A DNA stretch of 24,823 bases from CAZUVM01 sp964623885 (GTDB taxonomy: Bacteria; Verrucomicrobiota; Verrucomicrobiia; Limisphaerales; UBA8199). Where the stretch lies: the NCBI GenBank assembly GCA_964623885.1, contig CAZUVM010000177.1, positions 1 to 24,823 of the forward strand. The letters run 5' to 3'. Of the stretch, positions 7,444 through 15,741 are shown in pieces; the first letter of the stretch is position 1; each line of letters opens with the position of its first letter. The notes beneath the pieces were generated by a model. The model was not told where the DNA came from and ran no database searches. It worked only from the letters and a program-made list of their open reading frames with translations. The translations under genes and the position numbers were made by a program.

Positions 7444-7893
7444 TCAGTGTTTCGGGCGCAGCAGGATGGCCTTCTTATCAGTACCTTCCACCTCAACACT
7501 ATGGGTCTCGATAGTGGGATCGTCTTTGAGCGCCTGGTGAATGATGCGTCGATCGAAAGCGTTCAGCGGCTCCAGTTCAACTACGTCGCCCCAGCGGCGC
7601 ACTTTTTCGGCCGCTTCCTTGGCTTTCTTCACAAGGGCTTCACGAGCCTGGGCGCGATAGCCACTGACGTCGACCATGATTTTCGGGGCGGACGGGTCCT
7701 GCTGGAAAAGCAGGCGGTTGGTGACGTATTGCAAATCTGCCAGAGTCTGGCCCTGGCGGCCGATCAGCCGGCCGGAATCGTCCGTTTTCACGTCCAGCAA
7801 CAGGCCATCTTCCATGGTGTGTTCTTCCACAGTGGCGCTGAAGCCGAGCAGATCGAGGAGCTTTTGCAGGGTGGCTTTGGAGTCGGCTGGCAT
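7444..7893 (-). CDS. jag: KH/R3H RNA-binding protein Jag (KhpB)
   Basis: This 149-residue cytoplasmic protein has a KH domain with the GxxG loop in GRLIGRQGQTLADLQ (about 40-100) and a C-terminal R3H-like domain with NAFDRRIIHQAL. It lacks the separate Jag_N domain found in some Firmicutes homologues, so this is the short form. Members bind RNA and influence cell division and envelope processes. The gene is the last of the rpmH-rnpA-yidD-yidC-jag block, 52 bp after yidC, which is the usual position. In many bacteria mnmE follows; here a convergent hydrolase gene follows instead. Confidence 0.9.
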   Translation of the reverse strand: MPADSKATLQKLLDLLGFSATVEEHTMEDGLLLDVKTDDSGRLIGRQGQTLADLQYVTNRLLFQQDPSAPKIMVDVSGYRAQAREALVKKAKEAAEKVRRWGDVVELEPLNAFDRRIIHQALKDDPTIETHSVEVEGTDKKAILLRPKH

Positions 7894-7945
7894 GGGTCGT
7901 TGCGTTTTTGGTTGGTTTTCGGTTGTGTGCGACCAGTTGCCGTGG

Positions 7946-9742
7946 TCATTTTCGCTTTTTTGGCGGCGGCGTCAAGGCCGGACCTCGCGGCGGCGGTGGC
8001 GTCTCGGGCAACATGCGCGTGAGCTTGGTTTGCACGACGCTGAGGAGGTTTTGCACCGTCCAGTACAGCGTCAGGCCAGCCGAGAAGTTGTATAGGAAAA
8101 CCATGAACATCAGCGGCATATAGCGCATGATCTTTGCTTGCGTCGGATCCATTCCCGGCGAGGGCGGGGTCAGGTGCGCTTGCCAGAGCATCGTTGCGCC
8201 CATGATCAGCGGCAGCAAATTGAAAGGAAAACCGAGTCCAGGGATCAGGAACAGCGTGTCCGGTTCCGACAAATCCGCGACCCAGAGCCAGGAAGCGCCG
8301 CGCAATTCTATGGCGCTTCTGATCATATAGTAAAAGCCAATGAACACCGGCATCTGGATCAGGCTAGGCAGGCACCCGCTCATTGGATTGACCTTATGCT
8401 CTTTATAGAACTCCATCATCTTGCGCTGCGACTTGGCCGGATCATCTTTGTATTTTTCCTGCAGTGCTTTGAGCTGCGGCTGCAGCGCCTGCATTCGTTT
8501 CGCCGAGCGGGTGCTGGCCTGCGTGAGCGGCCAAAACACCACTTTGATGATGATGGTAATGGCAACGATTGCCCACCCATACGGCAGCGACAAAGAGTGG
8601 TGCAACCAATTCATCCCCAAAAGCAGGGCTTTGGAAAAAAATCCGAAGAACGACCCGAAGCCCATGACGCTGTCCACATTATTATTAAAGATCGCCGCAA
8701 TCGTTGCGAGGGTTCGATACTCCTTCGGGCCGGCGAAGATCGCCGCCTGCCGCAAGATCGACTGGCGCGGTGCCAATGTCATCGACGGATACACCAAGCC
8801 GGCTTCGTAACCCATTGGCTCGCGCACGATGCGCGTATCGCTGCTCGCTTCTTCTTCGGTTGGACGCGGCAAGGGTGTGGGGTGAATCAGCAGTTGTGCC
8901 GCCTTTTCCTGAGGCATCACCGCCAGGGCGAAAAACTGGTTGTGCGGCGCGACCCAGACCACGTTATTTGAGCCGCCTCGGTACTCGCTGGGGGGCACAC
9001 GCGGAGTGCAGGCAAATCCTCGAGTCGAAAAGTAACTCGCCCCGATTATATCCTGGGCCTTGGCTCCGTCGTACCACATGGCTCCGACCACCGTGCCTTT
9101 GTCCTGCGGATTCATGGGCGCGGCAGTCCCGGCGATCCATTCCTGAGGAGGCAAAGACAAAGACTGCGTTGAAGTATTCTCCAGCCGTACGCTGGCCATT
9201 AACAAATAATTGGTGCTGATTGTGAACTCTTTCACAATGACCAAACCATTAGTGAGAGTCTTCTCCGCGCGCACGCCAACTGCGGTCTGTGTCAGTGTGA
9301 AAATCCCATCGCCTTCCAGCGCGGGGCCGCCCAGCAATGCCAGTGTTGGATCCGGCGTGTAGGTATTCAAAGTGGCCACACGGTTCGTGCTTGCGTGGTG
9401 CCACCGCCGTGCTGCAACGCTCTCCGGGTAATTGAGGAGTTCGATTAGCTTGAGCCCGCCGCCGTGCGAGGTGAACGTGTAATGTGCGTTTTGATTCGTC
9501 ACCTCCAGCAACTGTTCCGGGATATTCGTGTTAAGCAGCGGGCGGTGGGTGATTGCAGGCTCTTCCGGGGTCAGCCGCGCAGAAGTTGTCGTGCCCGGGT
9601 TGTTCGATGCGATTGTGCTCGAGAGCGCGTTAGTGGAACCGGGCGGCAACGGCTTCGGGGGAAAAATCCGGTTCACCAATGGATACCACAGGAACAAAAG
9701 CGCGATACAGATAGTAAGAACGATGATCGATTTGCGGTCCAT
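7946..9742 (-). CDS. yidC: Membrane protein insertase YidC
   Basis: This is a 598-residue insertase of the long Gram-negative type. Residues about 5-24 form the first membrane helix. A periplasmic beta-sandwich domain (about 60-350) follows, with a linker rich in Pro, Thr and Ser. The conserved Oxa1/YidC core has helix SLPYGWAIVAITIIIKVVF, the cytoplasmic hairpin with LQPQLKALQEKYKDDPAK, then GCLPSLIQMPVFIGFYYMI and two further hydrophobic segments. The C-terminus is Pro- and Lys-rich (ending PPPKKRK), which suits ribosome contact. It inserts inner-membrane proteins alone or with SecYEG. The gap to yidD is only 6 bp, so co-transcription is near certain. Confidence 0.95.
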   Translation of the reverse strand: MDRKSIIVLTICIALLFLWYPLVNRIFPPKPLPPGSTNALSSTIASNNPGTTTSARLTPEEPAITHRPLLNTNIPEQLLEVTNQNAHYTFTSHGGGLKLIELLNYPESVAARRWHHASTNRVATLNTYTPDPTLALLGGPALEGDGIFTLTQTAVGVRAEKTLTNGLVIVKEFTISTNYLLMASVRLENTSTQSLSLPPQEWIAGTAAPMNPQDKGTVVGAMWYDGAKAQDIIGASYFSTRGFACTPRVPPSEYRGGSNNVVWVAPHNQFFALAVMPQEKAAQLLIHPTPLPRPTEEEASSDTRIVREPMGYEAGLVYPSMTLAPRQSILRQAAIFAGPKEYRTLATIAAIFNNNVDSVMGFGSFFGFFSKALLLGMNWLHHSLSLPYGWAIVAITIIIKVVFWPLTQASTRSAKRMQALQPQLKALQEKYKDDPAKSQRKMMEFYKEHKVNPMSGCLPSLIQMPVFIGFYYMIRSAIELRGASWLWVADLSEPDTLFLIPGLGFPFNLLPLIMGATMLWQAHLTPPSPGMDPTQAKIMRYMPLMFMVFLYNFSAGLTLYWTVQNLLSVVQTKLTRMLPETPPPPRGPALTPPPKKRK

Positions 9743-9748
9743 GCAAGC

Positions 9749-10003
9749 TTAGGGCGGAGGAGAAATCTGGGGAACCGGATCTTCGCCGCAGCCACCCCAG
9801 GGGTGGCAACGGCCAATGCGCCTGATGGCGAGCCAGGTTCCGGCCAAGGCGCCATGGCGGCCGATGGCCTCGAGCGCATAAGCCGAGCAACTTGGAGTAA
9901 AGCGGCAATGGCCAAATGGTCCAAACAGGAAGAGTTTCGCGGGCGAGACCACCCAGCGATAAAGCCGGATGCTCGTAATCAGAATATGCTGGGCCGCATT
10001 CAC
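9749..10003 (-). CDS. yidD: Membrane protein insertion efficiency factor YidD
   Basis: This is an 84-residue protein with the YidD hallmark: an amphipathic N-terminus (LITSIRLYRWVVSP), then the Cys-containing core CRFTPSCSAYALEAI and IRRIGRCHPWGGCGEDPVP. It acts at the inner-membrane surface and assists YidC-dependent insertion. It sits between rnpA (18 bp) and yidC (6 bp), the standard place. Confidence 0.95.
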   Translation of the reverse strand: MNAAQHILITSIRLYRWVVSPAKLFLFGPFGHCRFTPSCSAYALEAIGRHGALAGTWLAIRRIGRCHPWGGCGEDPVPQISPPP

Positions 10004-10021
10004 CCGTCTAATACCCTTCGG

Positions 10022-10390
10022 CTATTTCAACAATCCCGCTTTCCGCAGGGTTGTCAAAAAATCGTTCTCGACCTCCGCCATCGATTTCCCGGCAATGGAG
10101 GGACGCGCGACGAGGACAAGCTCAATCGGCTGCAGCAGTTCGAGTTGATGCAGTCGGTAACTTTCGCGCAAGAGCCGGCGGGCGCGGTTTCTAATTACTG
10201 CGCCGCCAATCTTTGCTGCCGTGATTACCCCTAAACGGGATCGCGCCGGTGCCTCCACACGCAGCCAGTTGGCAATGAGACAGCCATGCGCCAAGCGGCG
10301 ACCTTCCCGGCGAATTCGCGCAAAATCCCGGCCTTGTTTGACACGAGCAGCGCGACCGAACCGGAGGCGCGGCGCTGTTTCGGTGGCCAT
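10022..10390 (-). CDS. rnpA: Ribonuclease P protein component
   Basis: This is a 122-residue basic protein. It has the conserved RnpA opening (RFGRAARVKQGRDFARI) after a short N-terminal extension, and the signature RNRARRLLRESYR. It binds RNase P RNA and helps cleave the 5' leader of precursor tRNA. It follows rpmH by 144 bp on the same strand. No clear Shine-Dalgarno sequence precedes the ATG, but GGTTA/TAACC can pair just before it. Confidence 0.95.
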   Translation of the reverse strand: MATETAPRLRFGRAARVKQGRDFARIRREGRRLAHGCLIANWLRVEAPARSRLGVITAAKIGGAVIRNRARRLLRESYRLHQLELLQPIELVLVARPSIAGKSMAEVENDFLTTLRKAGLLK

Positions 10391-10534
10391 GGTTAGATCA
10401 AGACCGTTAACCAGTGATTAAAGCCAGAGCAAACGCAGTCGCGAAAACGTCACGCCCCTTCGAACGCGTCCGACCGTTACATTTGTGCCCATCCGCTTTC
10501 GTTTCTTTTGTTGAAAACGAGTGTGCGGCCCAGG

Positions 10535-10672
10535 TTATACGGGTGTGAGGCGTTTGCGGCCGACTCGGCGGCGGTTACGCAGTATGGCCTTGCCGCTTTT
10601 GCTCGAATTGCGGCTGAGAAATCCGTGCTGCCGCTTGCGGCGGATTTTCGAAGGTTGGTATTGTCGCTTCAT
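10535..10672 (-). CDS. rpmH: Ribosomal protein L34
   Basis: This 45-codon gene encodes a very basic protein starting MKRQYQPSKIRRKRQHGF, with SRNSSKSGKAILRNRRRVGR and the ending KRLTPV. These are the complete L34 signatures at the normal length. It is a structural component of the large ribosomal subunit. It opens the rpmH-rnpA-yidD-yidC-jag block. dnaA, the frequent upstream neighbour in other phyla, is absent; a UDP-glucuronate decarboxylase gene lies upstream on the same strand. Confidence 0.97.
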   Translation of the reverse strand: MKRQYQPSKIRRKRQHGFLSRNSSKSGKAILRNRRRVGRKRLTPV

Positions 10673-10738
10673 AATTCTTGCCTATGATTCTTTAGCCATT
10701 GACGCTGCGTCGGAATGACCCCGTAACCGGAACGCGAG

Positions 10739-10766
10739 AGCTTACTCATCGAGCACCTCGTGTCAA
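10739..10766 (-). promoter_or_regulatory. Possible rpmH promoter
   Basis: On the minus strand TTGACA (10766-10761) is followed after 16 bp by TAAGCT (10744-10739), a perfect -35 with a weak -10. Transcription would start about 60 nt before the rpmH ATG. It lies in the gap after the upstream decarboxylase gene. Confidence 0.4.
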
Positions 10767-10780
10767 GGTCAACAGGAGAT

Positions 10781-11737
10781 TCAGATTTTCGCGCGAAAGT
10801 ATTCGATCGTCTTCATCAGTCCCTCAGCCAGCGGTACCTGAGGTTGCCAATCCAGCAGTTTTTGAGCTTTGCTGATGTCCGGCCGGCGTTGCTTAGGGTC
10901 ATCTTGAGGCAGCGGTTTAAAGCCAATTTTGCTGCGCGAATTTGTCGCGCGAATGATGGCCCTGGCAAACTCAAGCACCGTCATCTCGACCGGGTTGCCT
11001 ATATTAACCGGCAAATCGTAATTGCTCAGCATGAGCCGGTAAATCCCTTCAATGAGGTCCGAGACAAAGCAAAAGCTGCGCGTTTGCTGACCGCGACCAA
11101 AAACAGTCAGTGATTTGTTGTTCAGCGCCTGGCTTACAAATGCCGGCACCACTCGGCCATCATGCAGCCGCATCCGGGGCCCATAGGTGTTGAAAATACG
11201 CACAATCCGCGTCTCCACTTTATGTTCGTTTCGGTAAGCCATGGTCAGCGCCTCGGCGAAGCGCTTGGCTTCATCGTAACAACCGCGCGGCCCGATGGAG
11301 TTGACGTTGCCCCAATACTCCTCGGGTTGCGGATGCACCAACGGGTCCCCATAAATCTCTGATGTGGAAGCCAACAGGAATCGAGCGCCTTTGTTCTTAG
11401 CGAGCCCTAAAGCTTTGTGCGTGCCCAAGGAACCGACCTTGAGAGTTTGAATCGGCAACTCAAGATAATCGATCGGGCTGGCAGGCGAAGCGAAATGCCA
11501 TACGTAATGCACCGGCAAATCCAAAAAGATGAACTCGGTCACGTCCTGCTCAATGAATTTGAAATTCGGGTTGCCGCCCAGATGCGAGATGTTATCGACG
11601 CTGCCGGTGACGAAGTTGTCGATGCCAATGACCTTGTGACCGCGAGCCAGGAGCAGATCCGTCAAATGGGAACCGAGGAAGCCCGCCGCGCCGGTAACGA
11701 CGCTAATCGGCTGAGTTTTAGATCGTGTGCGAGACAT
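10781..11737 (-). CDS. UDP-glucuronate decarboxylase (UDP-xylose synthase)
   Basis: This is a 318-residue extended short-chain dehydrogenase. It shows the NAD-binding GAAGFLG loop (16-22) and Asp40 after the second strand. The catalytic Thr125 lies in STSEIYG, and Tyr154 and Lys158 form the YxxxK motif. The sequences HFASPASPIDY, RIFNTYGPRM and RRPDISKAQKLLDWQP are characteristic of the UXS family. It converts UDP-glucuronate to UDP-xylose in the cytoplasm, supplying pentose for surface polysaccharide. It lies 93 bp downstream of a sugar-1-phosphate transferase gene on the same strand, fitting an exopolysaccharide cluster. Related 4,6-dehydratases are less likely given the motif set. Confidence 0.9.
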   Translation of the reverse strand: MSRTRSKTQPISVVTGAAGFLGSHLTDLLLARGHKVIGIDNFVTGSVDNISHLGGNPNFKFIEQDVTEFIFLDLPVHYVWHFASPASPIDYLELPIQTLKVGSLGTHKALGLAKNKGARFLLASTSEIYGDPLVHPQPEEYWGNVNSIGPRGCYDEAKRFAEALTMAYRNEHKVETRIVRIFNTYGPRMRLHDGRVVPAFVSQALNNKSLTVFGRGQQTRSFCFVSDLIEGIYRLMLSNYDLPVNIGNPVEMTVLEFARAIIRATNSRSKIGFKPLPQDDPKQRRPDISKAQKLLDWQPQVPLAEGLMKTIEYFRAKI

Positions 11738-11830
11738 GATGAAAAATTAGACTTGGATCAACGGAGAAAACCAGGCTGGACCACCAGCCTGAGGTTGGAA
11801 TTGCTGGCCCTGTTGTCCCCACGTGATTGG

Positions 11831-13225
11831 CTATTTAGCTCCGCTGCCCACCAGCACGACCGGTACTGTGCGGCAGAGGATTTTAAAGTCCAACCAGAGA
11901 GACCAGTTGTCAATATACTCGAGATCCAGCCGGACCCAGTCGCGAAAGTCCTTCACATTGTTGCGGCCGCTGATTTGCCAGAGGCAGGTGAGACCGGGTT
12001 TGACGCTGAGTCGCCGGCGATGGGCAAAATCGATGAAGCGTTTGACCTCGTTGACGGGTAGGGGGCGGGGGCCGACCAGGCTCATGTCCCCCCGCAAGAC
12101 GTTAAAGAACTGCGGCCACTCATCGATACTGAATTTGCGGAGGAACCTGCCAACAGGAGTGACCCGGGGATCGTCGGTGACCTTAAACACGGGCCCGCTC
12201 ATCTCGTTCATGGCCGCAAGTTCATGCTGCAGTTGCTCCGCATTGGTCACCATCGTGCGGAACTTGTAAATCGTGAACGGCCGCCCATTCAGGCCCGAAC
12301 GTTTCTGACTGAAGAAAATGGGACCAGGCGAAGTGAATTTGACCAGGAGGCAGAAGAACAAAAGCAGAGGTGACAGCACGATCAAAGCCACCACCGCGCC
12401 TACCAGATCGATCAATTGTTTGAACATGCTTTGCCACGAATTCTCCGGAACAGTGCGAAAAACCAGAACGGGTTGCCCGTAAAATTCATCGAAACTGGTT
12501 CGGCAGATCTGGGTCCTAAAAAAGTCGGCCATCAACCAGACTTCGACGCCTTCCAACTCGCAGGCGCGGATCGCCGCCTCAATTTGATCGAAAGATTCGC
12601 GCTTGGCGCAAATGATAACCCCATTAATCGAGTGTTCGTGCAGCGCCTCGACCAGGCTTTCGATTGGCATCCGGCTCAACTCCAACTCCGCGGTAACTTG
12701 GATTGCCTCGGGCGATTTGGCGCGCAACTCGCGCCGCACGCGGGTGGTTTCGTCGGCTGGACCGAGCAGTATAAACCGGCGCCGGAATTGTTCCTGCGCC
12801 GTTTTGCTTTTGATGAGCGAAAGCAGGACCTCTTCCTTAATAAAGACCAGAGCAAAGCTGATACACCCGAACCAGATGGGAATCCACCGTGCCATTTCAG
12901 CCCGGAACAGGAACAATGCCAAAATCAATCCAAGCGCGGTGAGCAAGCAGGCTTTGAACAGCATCCAGGCGGTGGTGGCCCGCGAGCAAAGCACCGGCCG
13001 GTTGTAAAAGCCCTGGGCTTCCAGCACCATCGGCGCCGCCGGGATTAGGATCAGGTAGAGCCAAACATAATTATCAAATGGATCGACTACTTGCGGCAGA
13101 CGCAGCAGCCGCATCACGTCCGGATCGGTGCGGAGGACATAGGCGAGCCAGAAACTGACGGCAAACAGGCAGGCATCCATCAGCTCATGGATTTGCATCC
13201 GCAATAGTCGGTCCCGTCGCAGCAT
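11831..13225 (-). CDS. Polyprenyl-phosphate sugar-1-phosphate transferase (WbaP/EpsE-like)
   Basis: This 464-residue protein starts exopolysaccharide units by moving a sugar-1-phosphate to undecaprenyl phosphate. Four hydrophobic segments (about 12-31, 52-70, 90-108, 114-133) are followed by a soluble nucleotide-fold domain (about 150-255) and a re-entrant helix (about 272-297). The catalytic domain carries SGLNGRPFTIYKFRTM, the Asp368-Glu369 dyad in IDEWPQFFNVLRGDMSLVGP, and KPGLTCLWQISGRN. It has the full architecture of the family, acting at the cytoplasmic face of the inner membrane. It is located between the EpsI-like gene and the UDP-glucuronate decarboxylase gene, which suggests a surface polysaccharide linked to exosortase sorting. 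An in-frame ATG at codon 10 is an alternative start. Confidence 0.94.
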   Translation of the reverse strand: MLRRDRLLRMQIHELMDACLFAVSFWLAYVLRTDPDVMRLLRLPQVVDPFDNYVWLYLILIPAAPMVLEAQGFYNRPVLCSRATTAWMLFKACLLTALGLILALFLFRAEMARWIPIWFGCISFALVFIKEEVLLSLIKSKTAQEQFRRRFILLGPADETTRVRRELRAKSPEAIQVTAELELSRMPIESLVEALHEHSINGVIICAKRESFDQIEAAIRACELEGVEVWLMADFFRTQICRTSFDEFYGQPVLVFRTVPENSWQSMFKQLIDLVGAVVALIVLSPLLLFFCLLVKFTSPGPIFFSQKRSGLNGRPFTIYKFRTMVTNAEQLQHELAAMNEMSGPVFKVTDDPRVTPVGRFLRKFSIDEWPQFFNVLRGDMSLVGPRPLPVNEVKRFIDFAHRRRLSVKPGLTCLWQISGRNNVKDFRDWVRLDLEYIDNWSLWLDFKILCRTVPVVLVGSGAK

Positions 13226-13297
13226 CGGTTCAACAGTTCCGGTTAGAGCCGAGTTTTAAGGCGTACTTAAAGGCAAGGCAATCAATTTGTTGCCGGT

Positions 13298-14050
13298 TCA
13301 TGGTGTGGATGCGCGCAGTTGCAGGGTGGGCTTGGGGGTAAGCTGGAATTCTGGTGCCGAAGCCGCGATGAATTGCTTCATGCGCTCGTACGTGGCTTCT
13401 TCCTGTCCGGGCAAACACTCCGAAAGGCAACTGATATACGCCCAGCGTTGCAATTCTCCCGTCGAGAGCAGGTGTTTGCCCATCAACCACATCCGCTCGA
13501 AGCCGGAGATGGTGGCGCTCAGCGCGTTGTCAGCGACATACCAGTAGACATAAATGGCTCGAATCGGTTGTTTTTGGCCATTGAGCTCGCGTTCCCCATT
13601 CGCCACCAACTTAACTACTGGCAGATCGTAGCCTTGGGGGCGGTCCACCCGGATTTGGTCGGGCTGGGAGGCTGACTGGTCAATATGCAACCCCTGGCCT
13701 TCGAGGCAGAATTGCGGCTTGTGCAGGCTGGTACGGTCCGCGCCCATCAACACTACGTTCAGGGCGAGTTGAAACCCGTCCGGCCTTTGATAAACGCGCT
13801 CCCCGAAGCTGGTGTCGCGTGGCAAGGTATTGCTGGTAACTTCATCGACCGGCACCCATTGGGATTGGTAATCAAGCACGCGTTCGGGCAAATCGACCTC
13901 CACGTTTCTCGAACCAGGCAACGCACGCGTCTTCACACCCGGCAAGCCTAGCCGCTGATGCGATCGCTGCCGCGCCAACAAGCCGGCGGTCCCGCCGATG
14001 AGGACCAGCGCCACTGTTAACATCATCCATTTCTGTTTCTCAGTGCTCAT
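13298..14050 (-). CDS. Exosortase-associated EpsI-family protein
   Basis: This 250-residue protein has one N-terminal membrane anchor (WMMLTVALVLIGGTAGLL) and an exported domain. The pattern of the EpsI family is seen in LPRDTSFGERVYQRPDG, in LNVVLMGADRTSLHKPQFCLEGQG, and in AIYVYWYVADNALSATISGFERMW with a conserved Cys in the first half. EpsI proteins accompany exosortases and may assist sorting or polysaccharide export; the biochemical role is not established. The ATG at 14050 overlaps the end of the exosortase gene by 11 bp. A TTG three codons upstream is an alternative start. The overlap indicates one transcript. Confidence 0.88.
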   Translation of the reverse strand: MSTEKQKWMMLTVALVLIGGTAGLLARQRSHQRLGLPGVKTRALPGSRNVEVDLPERVLDYQSQWVPVDEVTSNTLPRDTSFGERVYQRPDGFQLALNVVLMGADRTSLHKPQFCLEGQGLHIDQSASQPDQIRVDRPQGYDLPVVKLVANGERELNGQKQPIRAIYVYWYVADNALSATISGFERMWLMGKHLLSTGELQRWAYISCLSECLPGQEEATYERMKQFIAASAPEFQLTPKPTLQLRASTP

Positions 14051-15056
14051 GAGTAGCAACGACTCTGGCGGCCCGTGGTTCTAGCCCGTTAGTTGCCGCT
14101 GCTTGTCCTTTCTTGTGCAAGTAATTCTCGATCATGAGCAGGCCCACAAATCCCGGGATGTAAAGTAACAAAACATAGATGCCCCCAGGCCCGCCTTCGT
14201 GAACGCGGTTGCCGGCTTCCTGCCCCCAGATATCCGCAGCCAGAACGATGGCTAGAAGCCGCAGGAAGTTGCCGAAAATCGCCAGCGGCACTGCCGAGCC
14301 CATCAGCACCAGTCGCTTCCACCATGACCGAAACGAAAAGAACGCCAGCGCGATCGCAAATAGCAACGTGGCTGCCAGGCTACGGATCCCGCTGCAGGCG
14401 GCTTCCACATCATATTGATAATGGCCGGACGGATCGATCAGCATCGTTCCCTGACGGACTACATCGATCGCCAGCAGGAAATGGCAGAATTGCTCCACCA
14501 TGCCGGTAACCAACAGACGAAGCGGGAAAGTGATTGCTTGTGCCAAAGAGCCTAACGGCACACAGAACGCAAACAAGAAGAAGGGAAAGAAGCTCGCTCG
14601 CAACCAGTCGAGCCCCCAAGCCAGGCCTGACAGCCCATACAAGCCGGTAAACAGCCCAATAACAGAAATCCGTGGTTGCTGAACAAGATAACCCAGCGTG
14701 TGCAGCAATAAACCCGCAGCTACCAGGCCTAGCGCCGGCCACCAGATTGTTAATTTGCCGGCCAGCAATTCCCGTCGTTTCAGCCAGAAAAGCACCAGAA
14801 CTCCAAAGGGCACTAAAACCCCATAAGCCTCGTCAGATTCGGCAAGGTGGCCGCCGCCACTGTACGCATCGTACATCCAATAGAAAAGCGAAGGCGTGCG
14901 GACATACCCCAGCGTCGAACTTCCAAGGAATTGAAATAACGCCAGCCAGGCAGTAAGTAGCGCCAGAAAAAAGCCCTTATTTGGCAAACGCTCCCAATAA
15001 TCCAAAAACTCCAGGCGGAATTCTTCAAGAACCCCAATATCTGATGGCTTGTCCAC
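14040..15056 (-). CDS. Exosortase (transpeptidase-like membrane protein)
   Basis: This 338-residue polytopic protein has about eight hydrophobic segments. The three catalytic residues of the exosortase/archaeosortase family are present: Cys221 in VEAACSGIRSL, Arg266 in FGNFLRLLAI and His286 in GNRVHEGGPGG. Exosortases recognise C-terminal PEP-CTERM-like signals and are thought to cleave them while attaching proteins to the cell surface. The start is a GTG. It is followed directly by the EpsI-like gene (11-bp overlap) and a sugar transferase, the usual exosortase/exopolysaccharide pairing. No complete substrate with a PEP-CTERM tail is in the window; the protein cut off at the left edge is a candidate. 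The exosortase subtype cannot be assigned with confidence. Confidence 0.93.
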   Translation of the reverse strand: MDKPSDIGVLEEFRLEFLDYWERLPNKGFFLALLTAWLALFQFLGSSTLGYVRTPSLFYWMYDAYSGGGHLAESDEAYGVLVPFGVLVLFWLKRRELLAGKLTIWWPALGLVAAGLLLHTLGYLVQQPRISVIGLFTGLYGLSGLAWGLDWLRASFFPFFLFAFCVPLGSLAQAITFPLRLLVTGMVEQFCHFLLAIDVVRQGTMLIDPSGHYQYDVEAACSGIRSLAATLLFAIALAFFSFRSWWKRLVLMGSAVPLAIFGNFLRLLAIVLAADIWGQEAGNRVHEGGPGGIYVLLLYIPGFVGLLMIENYLHKKGQAAATNGLEPRAARVVATHEH

Positions 15057-15111
15057 GCGCGCGTTGATTCGACTTTATTAGATATTAAATCGGGAAGGGC
15101 TACTCAATTAA

Positions 15112-15127
15112 ATTCGGCTAGCCGAAT
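15112..15127. promoter_or_regulatory. Perfect 16-bp palindrome upstream of the exosortase operon
   Basis: ATTCGGCTAGCCGAAT is its own reverse complement and lies 56-71 bp before the exosortase GTG start and 60 bp after the preceding gene. Read on the minus strand it is followed by TTAATT, too poor a T-run for a solid intrinsic terminator. It could be an operator for the exosortase operon. Confidence 0.45.
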
Positions 15128-15186
15128 ACCCAAAAGTACGGATGCTCCTCCAAATCTGCCTTCCGCTGATGGCCGCGGGCGTCTAC

Positions 15187-15741
15187 TTATTCGACAACCA
15201 TGGCAAAATCGGCTTTCCTGGCTTCTGCAGTGAGGCACTCGCGCAGGAATCGGACGATCTGTTCTTCAAGTCCCTGGCAGCGTACACTCCAACGTTGAGC
15301 CCCAACGAGTTGCTTAACACAGCCACGCAACCCGCGAAATCGCACAACCTTGGGTGCTTGTTGAAGTTGGTTGCGTAATTCGCGACGGAGCCGCGGAAAG
15401 AAAATCAGCTCGCAGCCTTGTCCGAATTCCCTGGCCAATCGCGAGAGGTCGGATTCCAAAACTGATGGCATGGTTTGGTCTTTGCAGGCATCCGACGTTT
15501 CGGCAAAACCACCAAGCACCTTCTCCATCGCTTCCGCAAACTCCGCCACAGTAACCGTTTGGCGGCCTAACTCGGCCCGAAAATAGTGGAAAACCGCTTT
15601 CGCCGCATGAGTAACGAATTCTTGATCGAGCCATTTTGCCGTCTCACCCGAAATCTCTACCGTGATCATTTCGGCCGAAAACGGCACACTTTCTCCGTTA
15701 GCCATTTGAAACAGCAGACACTCCGACGCCAGTGTTATCAT
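15187..15741 (-). CDS. Hypothetical protein translationally coupled to nrdR
   Basis: This 184-residue protein was not recognised. It has no signal peptide or membrane helix. The first 80 residues (MITLASECLLFQMANGES, a short strand, then helix KAVFHYFRAELGRQTVTVAE) loosely recall the strand-helix pattern of an ATP-cone, but the match is weak. The second half is helical and basic with four Cys and no clear metal motif. The start codon overlaps the nrdR stop codon by 4 bp (ATGA), so the two are made from one message, and a role linked to NrdR or deoxyribonucleotide supply is possible. It is probably real: the frame is long, the overlap is tight and the codon use resembles its neighbours. Confidence 0.75.
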   Translation of the reverse strand: MITLASECLLFQMANGESVPFSAEMITVEISGETAKWLDQEFVTHAAKAVFHYFRAELGRQTVTVAEFAEAMEKVLGGFAETSDACKDQTMPSVLESDLSRLAREFGQGCELIFFPRLRRELRNQLQQAPKVVRFRGLRGCVKQLVGAQRWSVRCQGLEEQIVRFLRECLTAEARKADFAMVVE

